NCBI RefSeq assembly: GCF_009183415.1
Contig: NZ_WEHU01000028.1
Coordinates: 1-54,305 of the forward strand
Length of the DNA: 54,305 nucleotides
Direction: 5' to 3'
From: Bacillus sp. B1-b2
GTDB taxonomy: Bacteria > Bacillota > Bacilli > Bacillales > Cytobacillaceae
The position numbers and the translations under genes are program-made. Below are positions 34,111 through 42,834 of the stretch, in pieces. The notes under the pieces are model-generated. The model was not told the DNA's origin. It worked only from the letters and a program-made list of their open reading frames with translations, and did no database searches. Position 1 is the stretch's first letter, and every line of letters begins with the position of its first letter.

Positions 34111-36972
34111 CTATAAAACATGATCTACTTTAATTAGTTCTTGTGTTAATTCTTCAATATTCTTTTTCTGATAATACTGAATTAACTCCGTACCATCATT
34201 TGCATACCTTCTTATAGATGGGCCATTTTGACTGTATCCCTCATACTCAATAACTGCTACATTTTGAAAGCGAAATTTACGCAACATCATCTTGTAGAAA
34301 GTATGATCATGTGTAGAAATAATGATTTGCTTATTATGCTTTTCTATAAATAGCCGGACTAAATCAATAAATGCTAATGTATTTATTTCGTCCATACTTT
34401 GAATGGGGTCATCCATTCCCATTAGCTGTAATGGTGACCAGTTTTGATGTAAAGACATAGAAATAAAAAATGATAATGCTATAGTATTTATTTGAGCAGA
34501 ACTAAAGATATATGACGCATTAGCAGGTACCTCAGCGTCCACTTGTCCGGTTAATACATATATAAGCAGCCTATATGCCCTGTTCCTATGTTCTTTTGAA
34601 AATTTCACTTTACTATACATTGGATGGGAGTTTATATGAGAGAAAATTCCCCCAACCGTATCAAACAATTGATCCATCATCTTATTATTAAGCCCATCTA
34701 AAGCATTTTTTACATTATCAATAACACTTTGGACTGCCTTATAATCACTATTTATATCGTTCTTTTCCTTCGTGATTGTTTCAAAGTACTCTCGTTGTTT
34801 TTCCAAATTTGCTTGAAACTCAACTAATTGTAATTCATCGTTAGCATGTTCTAATGCATTTAGAACTTTTAATGATATTTCTTCCTTTTGCTCTAGGCTA
34901 GAGAGTGCTATAGCATGTTTCTTAGAGACATCTTCTAAAAAGATGAGAACTTCCTCTTCACCAAACTTGTCAATCTTTGTTGAATTTGACTCTAATAATG
35001 ACAATTTATTAATGAACCTATTTATATCTTCCTCAGTTTGTTGCTCTTTTCTATCAAAAATTTTCACTTTATTTAGTAAATTTTCACGATCTTCTACAGA
35101 TAGTGAAGATAGATGAGATTGTAACTGTTCTTTTAAACTAATTAACCTCTCTTTTAAGTTAAACTGATCAGTATCTATATTTAGTTTTTTTGCATCTAAT
35201 TGAAAGTTCGTTAAAAATTTCTCCATTATTTGCATCTCATTATAAAGTTGCTGTTCATAACTCTTCTTTTTATTTGAAAGCTCTCTGTTATCCATAGCCT
35301 TTTTTTCAAGAGAAACTAACAATTTTTTTATTTCTTTTTCTTCTTTATTTTGTTGTTCCCTTAATCGCTGTAGCTCTTTATCCTGTGAATCTAATTGATT
35401 TTTAGTCTCTAAAAATTGTTTCTCTAACTCCGGAAGAGTTTCGTTCATCTTCTCTTGTTCTTTTGCAATTCGATTTTTCAGAACTAATTCGGATATACCT
35501 TTGGTTCCACAAGCTGGACAATAATCTATATCCGTCTGCACAGAAATATATTCATTTAATGCATTTAGGAAGATTTGGTATTTAGTATCAATCCCTTGAA
35601 GGTCTTTAATAGATACATCCAATACTTTAAGATTCCTTGAATTCATTTCTATACTTATCTCTAAGTTATTTAAAATTTGGTTAGTACTCTTCAAATTATA
35701 TATATAACTTAAGATTTCATTTCTGATTTTTTCTTCTGTATTAGATAATGGAGATATTTTAGGAAGTTGCGAGAACTCCTTTTGCTCTAAAATATTTTGT
35801 AAAATTTGTCTTATTTCCTTTACGAAATCCTCCAATTCAGTTGCTGCGCGTATATATTCCTCAGCCGCTAACTTTGATTCTTGAACCTCTTTTGTCATTC
35901 TCACTCTATTTTCAGAACTTTCAATAAACCTAGGCAGATGTTCAAGAAGATTTTCAACATTGTCTAATTTCTCTTTATACATTATAAGTTGATTCAATGT
36001 TTTCCTTTTAGCAGGGAGTTCATTTAAAAATTTCTTTCCTTCTCTCCATCCATCAAGTAGTCCTTTAGCTTCTTTGAATTGATATGTTGTATTCTCTAAT
36101 TTGTAGCGTTCCTTCTTCAACATTTCTTGGTTTTGAACACAAATTTTCTTTACTTCTTGCCATTGTTCTTGCTCATATGCTTGTTTTATATTATTAAAGT
36201 ATCCCAAATATGGGGATAAGACTTCTTTTAAAGAAATATTATCATTAAGTAATATCTTCTTATTGAGTTTACTAATACTTTCTTCGATACTATTAATTGA
36301 ATGCTGAACTTCCTGTAATTGCCCTTCTCTTTGTTGAATTTGAATTTTTAATAAATCTGATATTTTTTTAAACGAGTCTTTATATTTTAAGAAATGCTCT
36401 GTTCCAAACAAAACTGAAAGAGAATTATACCTGTCTCCATCTTTCATTCCTCTAACGAACTCATTTAGCTTTTCTTGGCCCAATATATGTGTTAAAGCAA
36501 TAATTCGAGAAGTATCTTCAATATTATCCCTCCACGCTTCCTTTACTAACCAATTCTGCAGGACCATTTCGGCTTCATCACCATTTATTTCTTTCTGAAA
36601 TCCACTAGGGTTTTTTATTGAAATCTTTAGCGTAGATTTCCCATAGTCCGTGGTATCAGCTTGTTTAACTGTACAAACTCTTGTTACTTCAGCTATTCTA
36701 CTTGATGATATTTGTAACACAAGAGTTACATACGTCGTCTGGTCAACATCTGCATTAAGATTTCGAATAAAGCGAGTACGTTTTCTTTCATCTGTAGGTA
36801 CACTAAACCTATGAATTTCTCCAGTTAATACCCATTCAATTGAATCAAATATTGAAGTCTTACCATGTCCATTAGGTCCGTATAGCAATAAAACATCTGC
36901 GTCTTGAAAATTAAATGTTACTTTATCAAGAAAGCCCCTGAATGCTTCTAAGGTTAGAGATTTAATTTTCAT
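34111..36972 (-). CDS. Rad50/SbcC-like SMC-family ATPase of an ABC three-component system
   Basis: About 953 residues. The N-terminal ATPase half has Walker A GPNGHGKTS (residues 32-40) after LEAFRGF. A long coiled coil (about 200-790) carries a single zinc-hook-like CPAC (about 485). The C-terminal half contains the Walker B region GMDDPIQSMDE (about 850) and the switch His in IISTHDHTF. This is the AAA-like RecF/Rad50 layout of DNA-end or nucleoprotein sensors. It is the last gene of a four-gene operon; its start overlaps the preceding gene. I choose ATG 36972 because AGAGGTG lies six bases before it. No Mre11-type nuclease partner is adjacent, so it is not housekeeping SbcCD. Confidence 0.88.
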   Translation of the reverse strand: MKIKSLTLEAFRGFLDKVTFNFQDADVLLLYGPNGHGKTSIFDSIEWVLTGEIHRFSVPTDERKRTRFIRNLNADVDQTTYVTLVLQISSSRIAEVTRVCTVKQADTTDYGKSTLKISIKNPSGFQKEINGDEAEMVLQNWLVKEAWRDNIEDTSRIIALTHILGQEKLNEFVRGMKDGDRYNSLSVLFGTEHFLKYKDSFKKISDLLKIQIQQREGQLQEVQHSINSIEESISKLNKKILLNDNISLKEVLSPYLGYFNNIKQAYEQEQWQEVKKICVQNQEMLKKERYKLENTTYQFKEAKGLLDGWREGKKFLNELPAKRKTLNQLIMYKEKLDNVENLLEHLPRFIESSENRVRMTKEVQESKLAAEEYIRAATELEDFVKEIRQILQNILEQKEFSQLPKISPLSNTEEKIRNEILSYIYNLKSTNQILNNLEISIEMNSRNLKVLDVSIKDLQGIDTKYQIFLNALNEYISVQTDIDYCPACGTKGISELVLKNRIAKEQEKMNETLPELEKQFLETKNQLDSQDKELQRLREQQNKEEKEIKKLLVSLEKKAMDNRELSNKKKSYEQQLYNEMQIMEKFLTNFQLDAKKLNIDTDQFNLKERLISLKEQLQSHLSSLSVEDRENLLNKVKIFDRKEQQTEEDINRFINKLSLLESNSTKIDKFGEEEVLIFLEDVSKKHAIALSSLEQKEEISLKVLNALEHANDELQLVEFQANLEKQREYFETITKEKNDINSDYKAVQSVIDNVKNALDGLNNKMMDQLFDTVGGIFSHINSHPMYSKVKFSKEHRNRAYRLLIYVLTGQVDAEVPANASYIFSSAQINTIALSFFISMSLHQNWSPLQLMGMDDPIQSMDEINTLAFIDLVRLFIEKHNKQIIISTHDHTFYKMMLRKFRFQNVAVIEYEGYSQNGPSIRRYANDGTELIQYYQKKNIEELTQELIKVDHVL

Positions 36973-37525
36973 TTTTTTCACCTCTATCTACATAAGGCGA
37001 TACTATTTTTTTTAATGTATCTTCCGCAGTATAGTCCCCCTCAAAAAAACCACTTCCAATTCTTTCAATTACATCTGTTTCCAGATGATTTTTTAATTCC
37101 TGTAAGAAGTGGAAGTCGTTAAAAACAATAAGTTCATCTTCTAACTGGATTTCTAACGTTAAAGGTAGTTTTTGAGAGAAGGGATGGTCTTTCATAGTTA
37201 GAATTATTTTCTTGAAGTACTGGCGATCATTTTCAATAACTTTACGATTAATAGTTAAAATATCATATTGCTGAACAAATAAAATCAAGTAAATATCCCA
37301 CTTTAAATCTCTTAAATCCCCATTTAATCGCCCTTGAATTTTTACTGCCAATTCATCAGCCGATTTTTCCCAGTTATCTAATAATTGTTCCTCTGTTTCA
37401 AAACTTGCAATTCCAAAAATTTGTTCTGGAGATGCATATACTCTATCTATATAAGCAAATTCAAGTTGAGTAAATTTTTGGAGCTTTCCATAGTTCTCAA
37501 ATAATGAATATAAATCACTAATCAT
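36962..37525 (-). CDS. Small middle component of the ABC three-component system
   Basis: A 187-residue soluble protein of mixed alpha/beta character with no catalytic motif. Its start codon overlaps the protease stop by four bases, and its end overlaps the ATPase gene by 11, so the three are tightly coupled. A small conserved middle component between an effector gene and a Rad50-like ATPase is the hallmark of ABC-3C systems described by Aravind's group (Krishnan and colleagues, 2020, from memory). Assignment rests mainly on position, size and coupling; residue-level family recognition was not possible. Confidence 0.65.
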   Translation of the reverse strand: MISDLYSLFENYGKLQKFTQLEFAYIDRVYASPEQIFGIASFETEEQLLDNWEKSADELAVKIQGRLNGDLRDLKWDIYLILFVQQYDILTINRKVIENDRQYFKKIILTMKDHPFSQKLPLTLEIQLEDELIVFNDFHFLQELKNHLETDVIERIGSGFFEGDYTAEDTLKKIVSPYVDRGEKNEN

Positions 37526-38937
37526 ACTATCATTTCCTCTATTCGTTGTAGTAAGCCATCCAAATTGTCTACTTCATTATGTAAATCACGCAGGCAACTT
37601 GCACAGAGAACTTTTATCTCTTGTAACAAACCTAGATTGTTTTTTTCTATCCCAGAAAAGTATCCTTCATCGTCCGAGGCGCAATAACTTTTTATTATGT
37701 TTTCAAAAGAAAATTCCGATTGACAATTTTTACAAAGGTTTACTTTTTTATGCCCACTACAGTTATCCATTATTATTGGGTAAGGTAAAATGACCTCTCC
37801 TCTTTGAACTGCCTTTTTTCCAGTTGGGGTTTTCAACCTAGTACGAACTATTTCTAACAAAATCTCAGGCATTTTCGTATGTCTTCTTACTGCATAAACC
37901 AAAAAATTATAATAATCTTGATCGATATCTACACTGAGGTTTGCAGTTTGATCATTATACACAAACTCCATATCTGGGAACTTACACTTTATTAAAGTAA
38001 GTATCTCAATAAGTTGTTCCAGTCCTGCATAATCACCAGAATCAATTTGGAAGGGGAATCTGTATTGCTTTAAGTAATTATCAAGGTCACTAGGACCTAG
38101 ATTGGTAAGCCCCATAACTACTTCATCTAACCTCTGATATAAAACGGAGTGTGAATCTTTTGGAAAATCTTTTACAAGTTGGATTATTGTTTCTCTAGCT
38201 TGCCTTAATTTAATTTCTAGTGTTGTTAAAGTAGCCGTTTGTGCAAAGCCTGAAGAACTAACTGGCCCATATACAGGATAGCCTTTTCCAGTTTGATCCA
38301 AGATCATTCTATTGTTAGTGTCATTTTCTTCTACAATAGACCCTAATTCCTTTTTTAATATTTCTAAACAACTATAGAGACTTACCCCACCCATAGAACC
38401 GCCATAAATCTTGTCACTAATCACTCCAACTACTTTATCATTTATTAAAATTGGGGAACCAGAAGCACCTTTTGTCTTATAGTTAATGTCAATAATTTGT
38501 GGATGGACACAAGAAAGGTCTAGGTCATATTTTCCATCCTCCACATTCGGTATATTAGTTTGCTTGACTATTCCAGAAAAGAGTTCTCCCGTATCACGTT
38601 TTGTAGTCGAATACCCATACGCCGACCAGTTAGTTTCTGGTATGACTTCAGATGTAGAGATTATTAATGGATTTATCTCTGCCACTGGCTCCAAAATCTC
38701 AAGGATGGCTATATCTAATCCAACATATGGTTTCTCAGGGTAAATAACTTTGGCTTCTACTGTTTTACGATTACCTTGAAAAAAGAAAATAAGACTGATT
38801 TTTTCACCACTTTCCCAATAGTCATCTATTGTATGACGAGCAGTTATAGCCCTTTGTTCTGCTACTAAGAAAGCTGTCCCGATACTATCTGATCCACATT
38901 CTAATTGTGCTACAGCTTGTTTAAACTCTGGTCTCAT
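37522..38937 (-). CDS. Trypsin-like serine protease with C-terminal sensor/assembly region (likely effector)
   Basis: A 471-residue cytoplasmic protein without signal peptide. Residues about 1-205 form a chymotrypsin/HtrA-like fold with an apparent triad: His35 (AITARHTI), Asp75 (VGLDIAIL) and Ser159 (KGASGSPI). The rest (about 210-471) is helical and ends in a zinc-ribbon-like segment with paired Cys (LCKNCQ and LCASCL). In ABC three-component systems such C-terminal regions tether an effector domain to the ATPase; here the effector would be a protease, so activation could mean cleaving host or phage proteins. Coupled to the middle component by an ATGA overlap. Confidence 0.8.
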   Translation of the reverse strand: MRPEFKQAVAQLECGSDSIGTAFLVAEQRAITARHTIDDYWESGEKISLIFFFQGNRKTVEAKVIYPEKPYVGLDIAILEILEPVAEINPLIISTSEVIPETNWSAYGYSTTKRDTGELFSGIVKQTNIPNVEDGKYDLDLSCVHPQIIDINYKTKGASGSPILINDKVVGVISDKIYGGSMGGVSLYSCLEILKKELGSIVEENDTNNRMILDQTGKGYPVYGPVSSSGFAQTATLTTLEIKLRQARETIIQLVKDFPKDSHSVLYQRLDEVVMGLTNLGPSDLDNYLKQYRFPFQIDSGDYAGLEQLIEILTLIKCKFPDMEFVYNDQTANLSVDIDQDYYNFLVYAVRRHTKMPEILLEIVRTRLKTPTGKKAVQRGEVILPYPIIMDNCSGHKKVNLCKNCQSEFSFENIIKSYCASDDEGYFSGIEKNNLGLLQEIKVLCASCLRDLHNEVDNLDGLLQRIEEMIV

Positions 38938-38966
38938 TTCAATATTTCCCCACTTTAACTACTACT

Positions 38967-40181
38967 TTAAAATTCAATTACAGTAATTTCTCCCATTGTA
39001 GCTGTGTGTATCTCATAATTATATTTCTCTTTCCATTCCTTCTTATCAAAAAGTTTGGATGTCTCTGTTGGATAAGACATGTATAATTCTCTTTTTAAAT
39101 CTTTGGAATCCCTAACTACAATCCTAGCAATAGTAGCTTCATTAGGATGACCATGGATCTTTCCATTTGTAGAGATTAGATATCTATTAGAATCAATAAG
39201 TTTCATTAATGAATTGTTTGTATTATTTTCACTACCGTGATGTGAAACCTTTATTAAATCGAAGTATATTGGAAATTGATTTTCTCCATATACTTTCCTT
39301 AGCTGTTCTTCTACTAGAGTTGGAGGGGCGTCGCCTAAAAAAAGTATTTTTTTACCATAATACTCTATGATTATAGTGATTGAACTTGCATTAATTTCAT
39401 CTTGATCCTCTTGAAATGGCTTTTCTACTAATTTAACAATATTAGTTGTCGAAGAAACCTTTTCTGTCTTATTAGCAACTCCCGTTGACTCACGATTCTG
39501 GGAAATAAACTCTACAGCATCATCAAATACCGTATCGACTGTTAATGGTAGAGTAGGAAACATTCGACGTAGTTCCTTGTACCATACCCTTTTTAATGAC
39601 TCTAATTGTACTTCTGTAGGTGATAAAACATAAATTTTTACATCTTCTGCAATATTTTTAGATATATTGGAAAAGGAAATGGCTTTACTATTAAAAGATG
39701 TGTTCCAAGGGTATTGGTTCATCTCTAGCAATGCTCCTAATCGTGTCCCTTGTTTTCCACTTATTTTTATTGAACTTTTTTCTTCGCTGTCGTCAACATA
39801 TACTACACGTTTTTTTATTTTTTCAACATCATTTTCTTCTAAAGTGATGTTCTCATTTCCAATTGAAAGATGGCGGTAACTATTATGCCAAACTTCTTTA
39901 ACACTAATAATCTTAGGAGATTTACTATCCCCATTCTCCCTAAAAAAAGTAATTCCACCTTGAATATGATCTTGATCAATATGTGTAAAAATAACTAGGT
40001 CAATCGATTCTCCGTTCGAGTGTAATTCTTGAAGTTTAGGTTTAACATAATTTCTATATGTATGTGGATATGCTAAGTCAATTAAAATATTTCTTGTGGA
40101 TTGACCTAAGAAACTAATTAAGAAACTATCTCCATTTTTCGCTGGAAACATTTCAACTCTTATAGTATTGATACAATTCAC
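38967..40181 (-). CDS. Metallo-beta-lactamase-fold hydrolase (ComEC/Rec2-like MBL)
   Basis: A 404-residue MBL-fold protein, first gene of the operon, 29 bp upstream of the protease. Metal motifs: FTHIDQDHIQGG (about 63-74), FLGDAPP (Asp, about 278), and SHHGSENNTNN with a late His in GKIHGHPNEAT. The HxDxDH and SHHGS pattern is that of the ComEC C-terminal domain and related stand-alone hydrolases acting on nucleic acids or small phosphoesters. No signal peptide. The start is uncertain: GTG at 40181 overlaps the AGGAGG site, and the next in-frame ATG is residue 11 (40151). MBL plus trypsin-like pairs also occur beside STAND proteins in AVAST type 1 defence systems, from memory. Confidence 0.82.
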   Translation of the reverse strand: MNCINTIRVEMFPAKNGDSFLISFLGQSTRNILIDLAYPHTYRNYVKPKLQELHSNGESIDLVIFTHIDQDHIQGGITFFRENGDSKSPKIISVKEVWHNSYRHLSIGNENITLEENDVEKIKKRVVYVDDSEEKSSIKISGKQGTRLGALLEMNQYPWNTSFNSKAISFSNISKNIAEDVKIYVLSPTEVQLESLKRVWYKELRRMFPTLPLTVDTVFDDAVEFISQNRESTGVANKTEKVSSTTNIVKLVEKPFQEDQDEINASSITIIIEYYGKKILFLGDAPPTLVEEQLRKVYGENQFPIYFDLIKVSHHGSENNTNNSLMKLIDSNRYLISTNGKIHGHPNEATIARIVVRDSKDLKRELYMSYPTETSKLFDKKEWKEKYNYEIHTATMGEITVIEF

Positions 40182-40637
40182 CTCCTAATTTCTTCAAATT
40201 ATGTGGTTTATAAATAATTCTAAGATTTCCTACTACACTAACAATCATTTTAAAAGTAAACCACCTAATTTCTTTAACATCTTACATCTTGCTGATGCCC
40301 CCATATTTGTGTAGCAATTTAATTATCCTATTAGCCCTTTTTGGGTTCCTCAAAAATATCATTTCTTTATCTAAAATGTGCTAATCTTCTCCAAAATCCG
40401 ACACCTATTATATATATTTTACCAAAAGTTACCGATAATTAAAATTGTATTGGCTCTTGAAAACGTACAAACTAAAGTTTTTTATATACCTACAATTGAA
40501 TAAATTATTTATTATAAACTATTTCAAAAATTGTTATCGATATCTTTATTATCAATATCAAAAAGGGAGATTACCAATTGAGTAGCTTCTCCTTTTTCTT
40601 TACCAACAAAAAATTCTTATAAAATTACGATTTACTA
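40182..40637. other. Divergent intergenic region between the four-gene operon and the small-ORF unit
   Basis: AT-rich and without an ORF. A minus-strand TATAAT (40407-40412) could be the -10 of the operon promoter, but no good -35 is seen. A stem-loop of AAAAGGGAGA with TCTCCTTTTT (about 40560-40601) could act as a terminator in either direction. Confidence 0.4.
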
Positions 40638-40666
40638 TTAAAATGGTTCAAATCATAAGATACAAT
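40638..40666 (+). promoter_or_regulatory. Candidate sigma-A promoter of the small-ORF unit
   Basis: TTAAAA, a 17-bp spacer and TACAAT on the plus strand, about 60 bp before the nested hairpin. The -35 is weak. Confidence 0.4.
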
Positions 40667-40725
40667 GATTTCCGAATAACCGGTTAATTCTATTCAACTA
40701 AATACAGGAACTATAACAAGCGAAC

Positions 40726-40780
40726 GCCGCAGGTTTCATGCTGTTATCTACTCTTGAGATAACCAGTCCTGCGGCTTTTT
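40726..40780 (+). terminator. Nested stem-loop with T run: attenuator or small-RNA terminator
   Basis: GCCGCAGG (40726-40733) pairs with CCTGCGGC (40768-40775), followed by five Ts. Inside, GTTATCT (40743-40749) pairs with AGATAAC (40757-40763). From the candidate promoter this would give a transcript of about 100-110 nt, or an attenuator 29 bp before the first small ORF. Confidence 0.65.
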
Positions 40781-40808
40781 AGTCAAAATAATAAAAAGGA
40801 AGAAACCT

Positions 40809-40970
40809 ATGACAAAAAAACAAGAAACTAAGGAAAATACATCTTTTAAATTAGATATTTTCAAAATTTATGATGAATGTGAAAAAAAAGGAGTTTCAAA
40901 GGAAATTATATCTGGTTTCCTTAAACTTCAAAGGAGGATTCGTGATGCACAAAATATTTCAGGATCTTAA
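40809..40970 (+). CDS. Small ORF 1, 53 residues
   Basis: A charged helical peptide starting MTKKQETKENTSFKLDIFKI and ending RIRDAQNISGS, preceded by AAGGAAG. It overlaps the next small gene by 26 bases, and the latter's ribosome site lies inside it, a sign of coupled translation. It starts the short plus-strand series that leads to the recombinase fragment. Unrecognised. Confidence 0.5.
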   Translation: MTKKQETKENTSFKLDIFKIYDECEKKGVSKEIISGFLKLQRRIRDAQNISGS

Positions 40971-41106
40971 TTTACCGGGAAGTACCACACGGCCAGTTAT
41001 TATTCCACGGAGTTTGAATTCAACTTCTTCAAATAAGGCAATTGCTTTACAGCTAGAGTTACCATTTGTCATGAGTGAATCCAACTCTACTGATAAGAAA
41101 GAATAA
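40945..41106 (+). CDS. Small ORF 2, 53 residues
   Basis: Begins MHKIFQDLNLPGSTTRPVII and ends NSTDKKE. An AAGGAGG site lies seven bases before this ATG, which is why I do not use the upstream start at 40870 that the open frame allows. Moderately hydrophobic middle (KAIALQLELPFVM) but no TM helix. Unrecognised; probably co-transcribed with the flanking small ORFs. Confidence 0.55.
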   Translation: MHKIFQDLNLPGSTTRPVIIPRSLNSTSSNKAIALQLELPFVMSESNSTDKKE

Positions 41107-41156
41107 AAAGATTTCTTCCTGTTCATAATGGAGACAATTGAACAGGAGGGATAACT

Positions 41157-41327
41157 ATGCATAAACCTAAGATTACGAGTATTACTTATTCAGAGGAATT
41201 ACCGAAGGAGTCGGCTGTCATCCTATATCGATTGCTTGAAAAACTGGTAATTGATTCGTTGCCAGTCGATCCTCCACTAATCAGTTTGTTCCTAAAGGAT
41301 TCTCTGGATGAGTTCAAGAATAACTGA
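41157..41327 (+). CDS. Small ORF 3, 56 residues
   Basis: Begins MHKPKITSITYSEELPKESA and continues with an amphipathic helix (VILYRLLEKLVIDSLP). AGGAGGG lies six bases before ATG. It ends 13 bp before the serine recombinase fragment. Small genes just ahead of a serine recombinase are common in mobile elements and may control it; that is inference. Confidence 0.55.
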   Translation: MHKPKITSITYSEELPKESAVILYRLLEKLVIDSLPVDPPLISLFLKDSLDEFKNN

Positions 41328-41340
41328 AAGGAAGTACCAT

Positions 41341-41766
41341 ATGCAAAGAAATATCAAGAGAAGCTTAGTAAAGAAAAAAACGGCAGAGTACAAGCGTACT
41401 AGTTCTGGCGGACAAGACCTCAAGCTACAAAGCGAAACAAACGCAGAATACCTACGTGATACTCCAAAAGAAAACACATTAGAATTTACTGATTATGATG
41501 TTTCTGCAACAAAACTTTCAATGGAAAACAGACCTGCCCTTGGACGTATGTTAAAAATTATTGAAAATGGAATGATTTCACGAGTGGTTGTGTATGAAAG
41601 AGACCGTCTTGCTAGAAATGTCTACGAATATATTTATATCGTAAAGAAGTTTTATGAATATGAGGTTGAAGTTGTTTTTACTGCATCGGATGCTCCACCA
41701 TTCTCAAAAGAATTGTTCTTAGAAACATGGTACGGTCTCTCAGGGGATTTATTTTTACAAATTTAA
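41341..41766 (+). pseudogene. N-terminal fragment of a serine recombinase
   Basis: The 141-residue frame carries the resolvase catalytic domain: TAEYKRTSSGGQDLKLQSET with the nucleophile-region Ser, TDYDVSATKLSMENRPALG and VVVYERDRLARNVYEY. It breaks after PFSKELFLETWYGLS, where the rest of the catalytic domain, the recombinase domain and the zinc region should follow; the next residues come from an unrelated tyrosine integrase read out of frame. The start is ATG 41341 with AAAGGAAG seven bases upstream. Not expected to recombine DNA alone. Confidence 0.8.
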
Positions 41767-42056
41767 ATCACCTTCCCGGTTACCCAATATTAACTAAATT
41801 TGTCGTAAATAGAATGAAACGATTACTAAAACATAGTGGATTAAATTCAAAACTTACTCCACATTCATTACGCCATACCCACACATCGCTTCTTGCTCAG
41901 GCAGGAGTGGAATTAGATGAAATTATGGATCGCTTAGGCCATGAAGATGATGAAATAACAAAAAAAGTGTATCTCCATATAACAAGCCATAGAAGAAAGA
42001 ATGCCTCTAACAAATTTAGTAATTTGGTGCGAAGCATTAGAAAAAGAAAACCTTGA
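41746..42056 (+). pseudogene. C-terminal fragment of a tyrosine integrase
   Basis: In a frame shifted from the serine fragment the DNA encodes FIFTNLN, then PHSLRHTHTSLLAQAGVELD, EIMDRLGHEDDEITKKVYLH, giving the HxxR, LGH and catalytic Tyr motifs. The first Arg motif and all N-terminal domains are missing. It resembles the intact integrase at 42835-44046 but differs clearly (for example KHSGLNSKLTPHS against KIAGLNEDLTPHS) and ends SIRKRKP. It thus came from a second, related element. Confidence 0.82.
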
Positions 42057-42077
42057 AAGCATATACTTGCTTTCAAG
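42052..42077 (+). terminator. Stem-loop after the integrase fragment
   Basis: CTTGAAAGC and GCTTTCAAG form a perfect 9-bp stem overlapping the fragment's stop codon. No clear T run. Confidence 0.45.
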
Positions 42078-42106
42078 CTACATAGACTTTTCACATTCCC
42101 AAATTC

Positions 42107-42134
42107 ATCCGACAATTTTCTTGTTTTGTCGGAT
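42107..42134 (+). terminator. Inverted repeat, probable terminator
   Basis: ATCCGACAA and TTGTCGGAT (9 bp each) flank a T-rich loop, followed by TAGTTTTAATT on the plus strand. Confidence 0.5.
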
Positions 42135-42234
42135 TAGTTTTAATTCTGGTACATATAGAGTAAAAATCAGGCCAATTATTGTTGAACACAATGGGGCAAC
42201 TGGAGTCCCCAAATACTATTAAAAATCATCTCAT

Positions 42235-42579
42235 TTATTTTTCATGTTTCTTAAAATATGTTCTTGCTAAGTAATTTTCAATAAAATTCTTAACAAAGCT
42301 ATCTTGCAACAAATTATATACTCTGTGTGAAGACTTTGAATAGGAGAAGTGTTTTTCGTCGTTGTACCTTTGTTGATGACTTAGCATCCATGCTTCTATA
42401 TAGCTTTCAGGTGTATCATATTCTAATGGATCGACTTCGTATGTTGCATTCTTTCCACCAATAATTCCATTAAAACTTTGTAAGTTGGTTTCCTTATCTA
42501 GTATTTGACTAACCCTTTCTAGTGTAGCAGTTTCGTTTTCTTTTACATATTTAACAACATCGTTTTTTTCCATTACCAT
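42235..42579 (-). CDS. Hypothetical protein, 114 residues
   Basis: A charged soluble protein: helical N terminus (EKNDVVKYVKENETATLERV), a short beta-like segment with GGKNATYEVDPLEYDTPESY and helical C-terminal half. AAGGGG precedes the first ATG (MVME); the third codon is also ATG. It lies between the recombinase debris and the integrase, on the opposite strand to both. I do not recognise it; in islands this position often holds a regulator or an immunity gene. Confidence 0.55.
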   Translation of the reverse strand: MVMEKNDVVKYVKENETATLERVSQILDKETNLQSFNGIIGGKNATYEVDPLEYDTPESYIEAWMLSHQQRYNDEKHFSYSKSSHRVYNLLQDSFVKNFIENYLARTYFKKHEK

Positions 42580-42834
42580 AAACCATCTCCCCTTCTATTC
42601 AGAACTACCCAAAATTTATATAATTATTCTAATTAAAACAACAAATTAACCTCTAACCTATTTTCTTATTCTTTAACTGGTCATACTGGAATAATCTCAC
42701 AATAATTATACCGGGAATTTATAGAAAATGATAAAATTTCGTTTCAACCTGTTTATTACATAACGAATTATTTACTTTCTAATAGGACATAATGGACACT
42801 TGTAACAGTAAGAAATGGAAAGAGAGGTTATTCG

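Noticed and set aside
34111-36972. Rad50-like gene as housekeeping sbcC
   Set aside because: No sbcD-type nuclease partner; operon partners are a protease, a small middle protein and an MBL hydrolase within an island.
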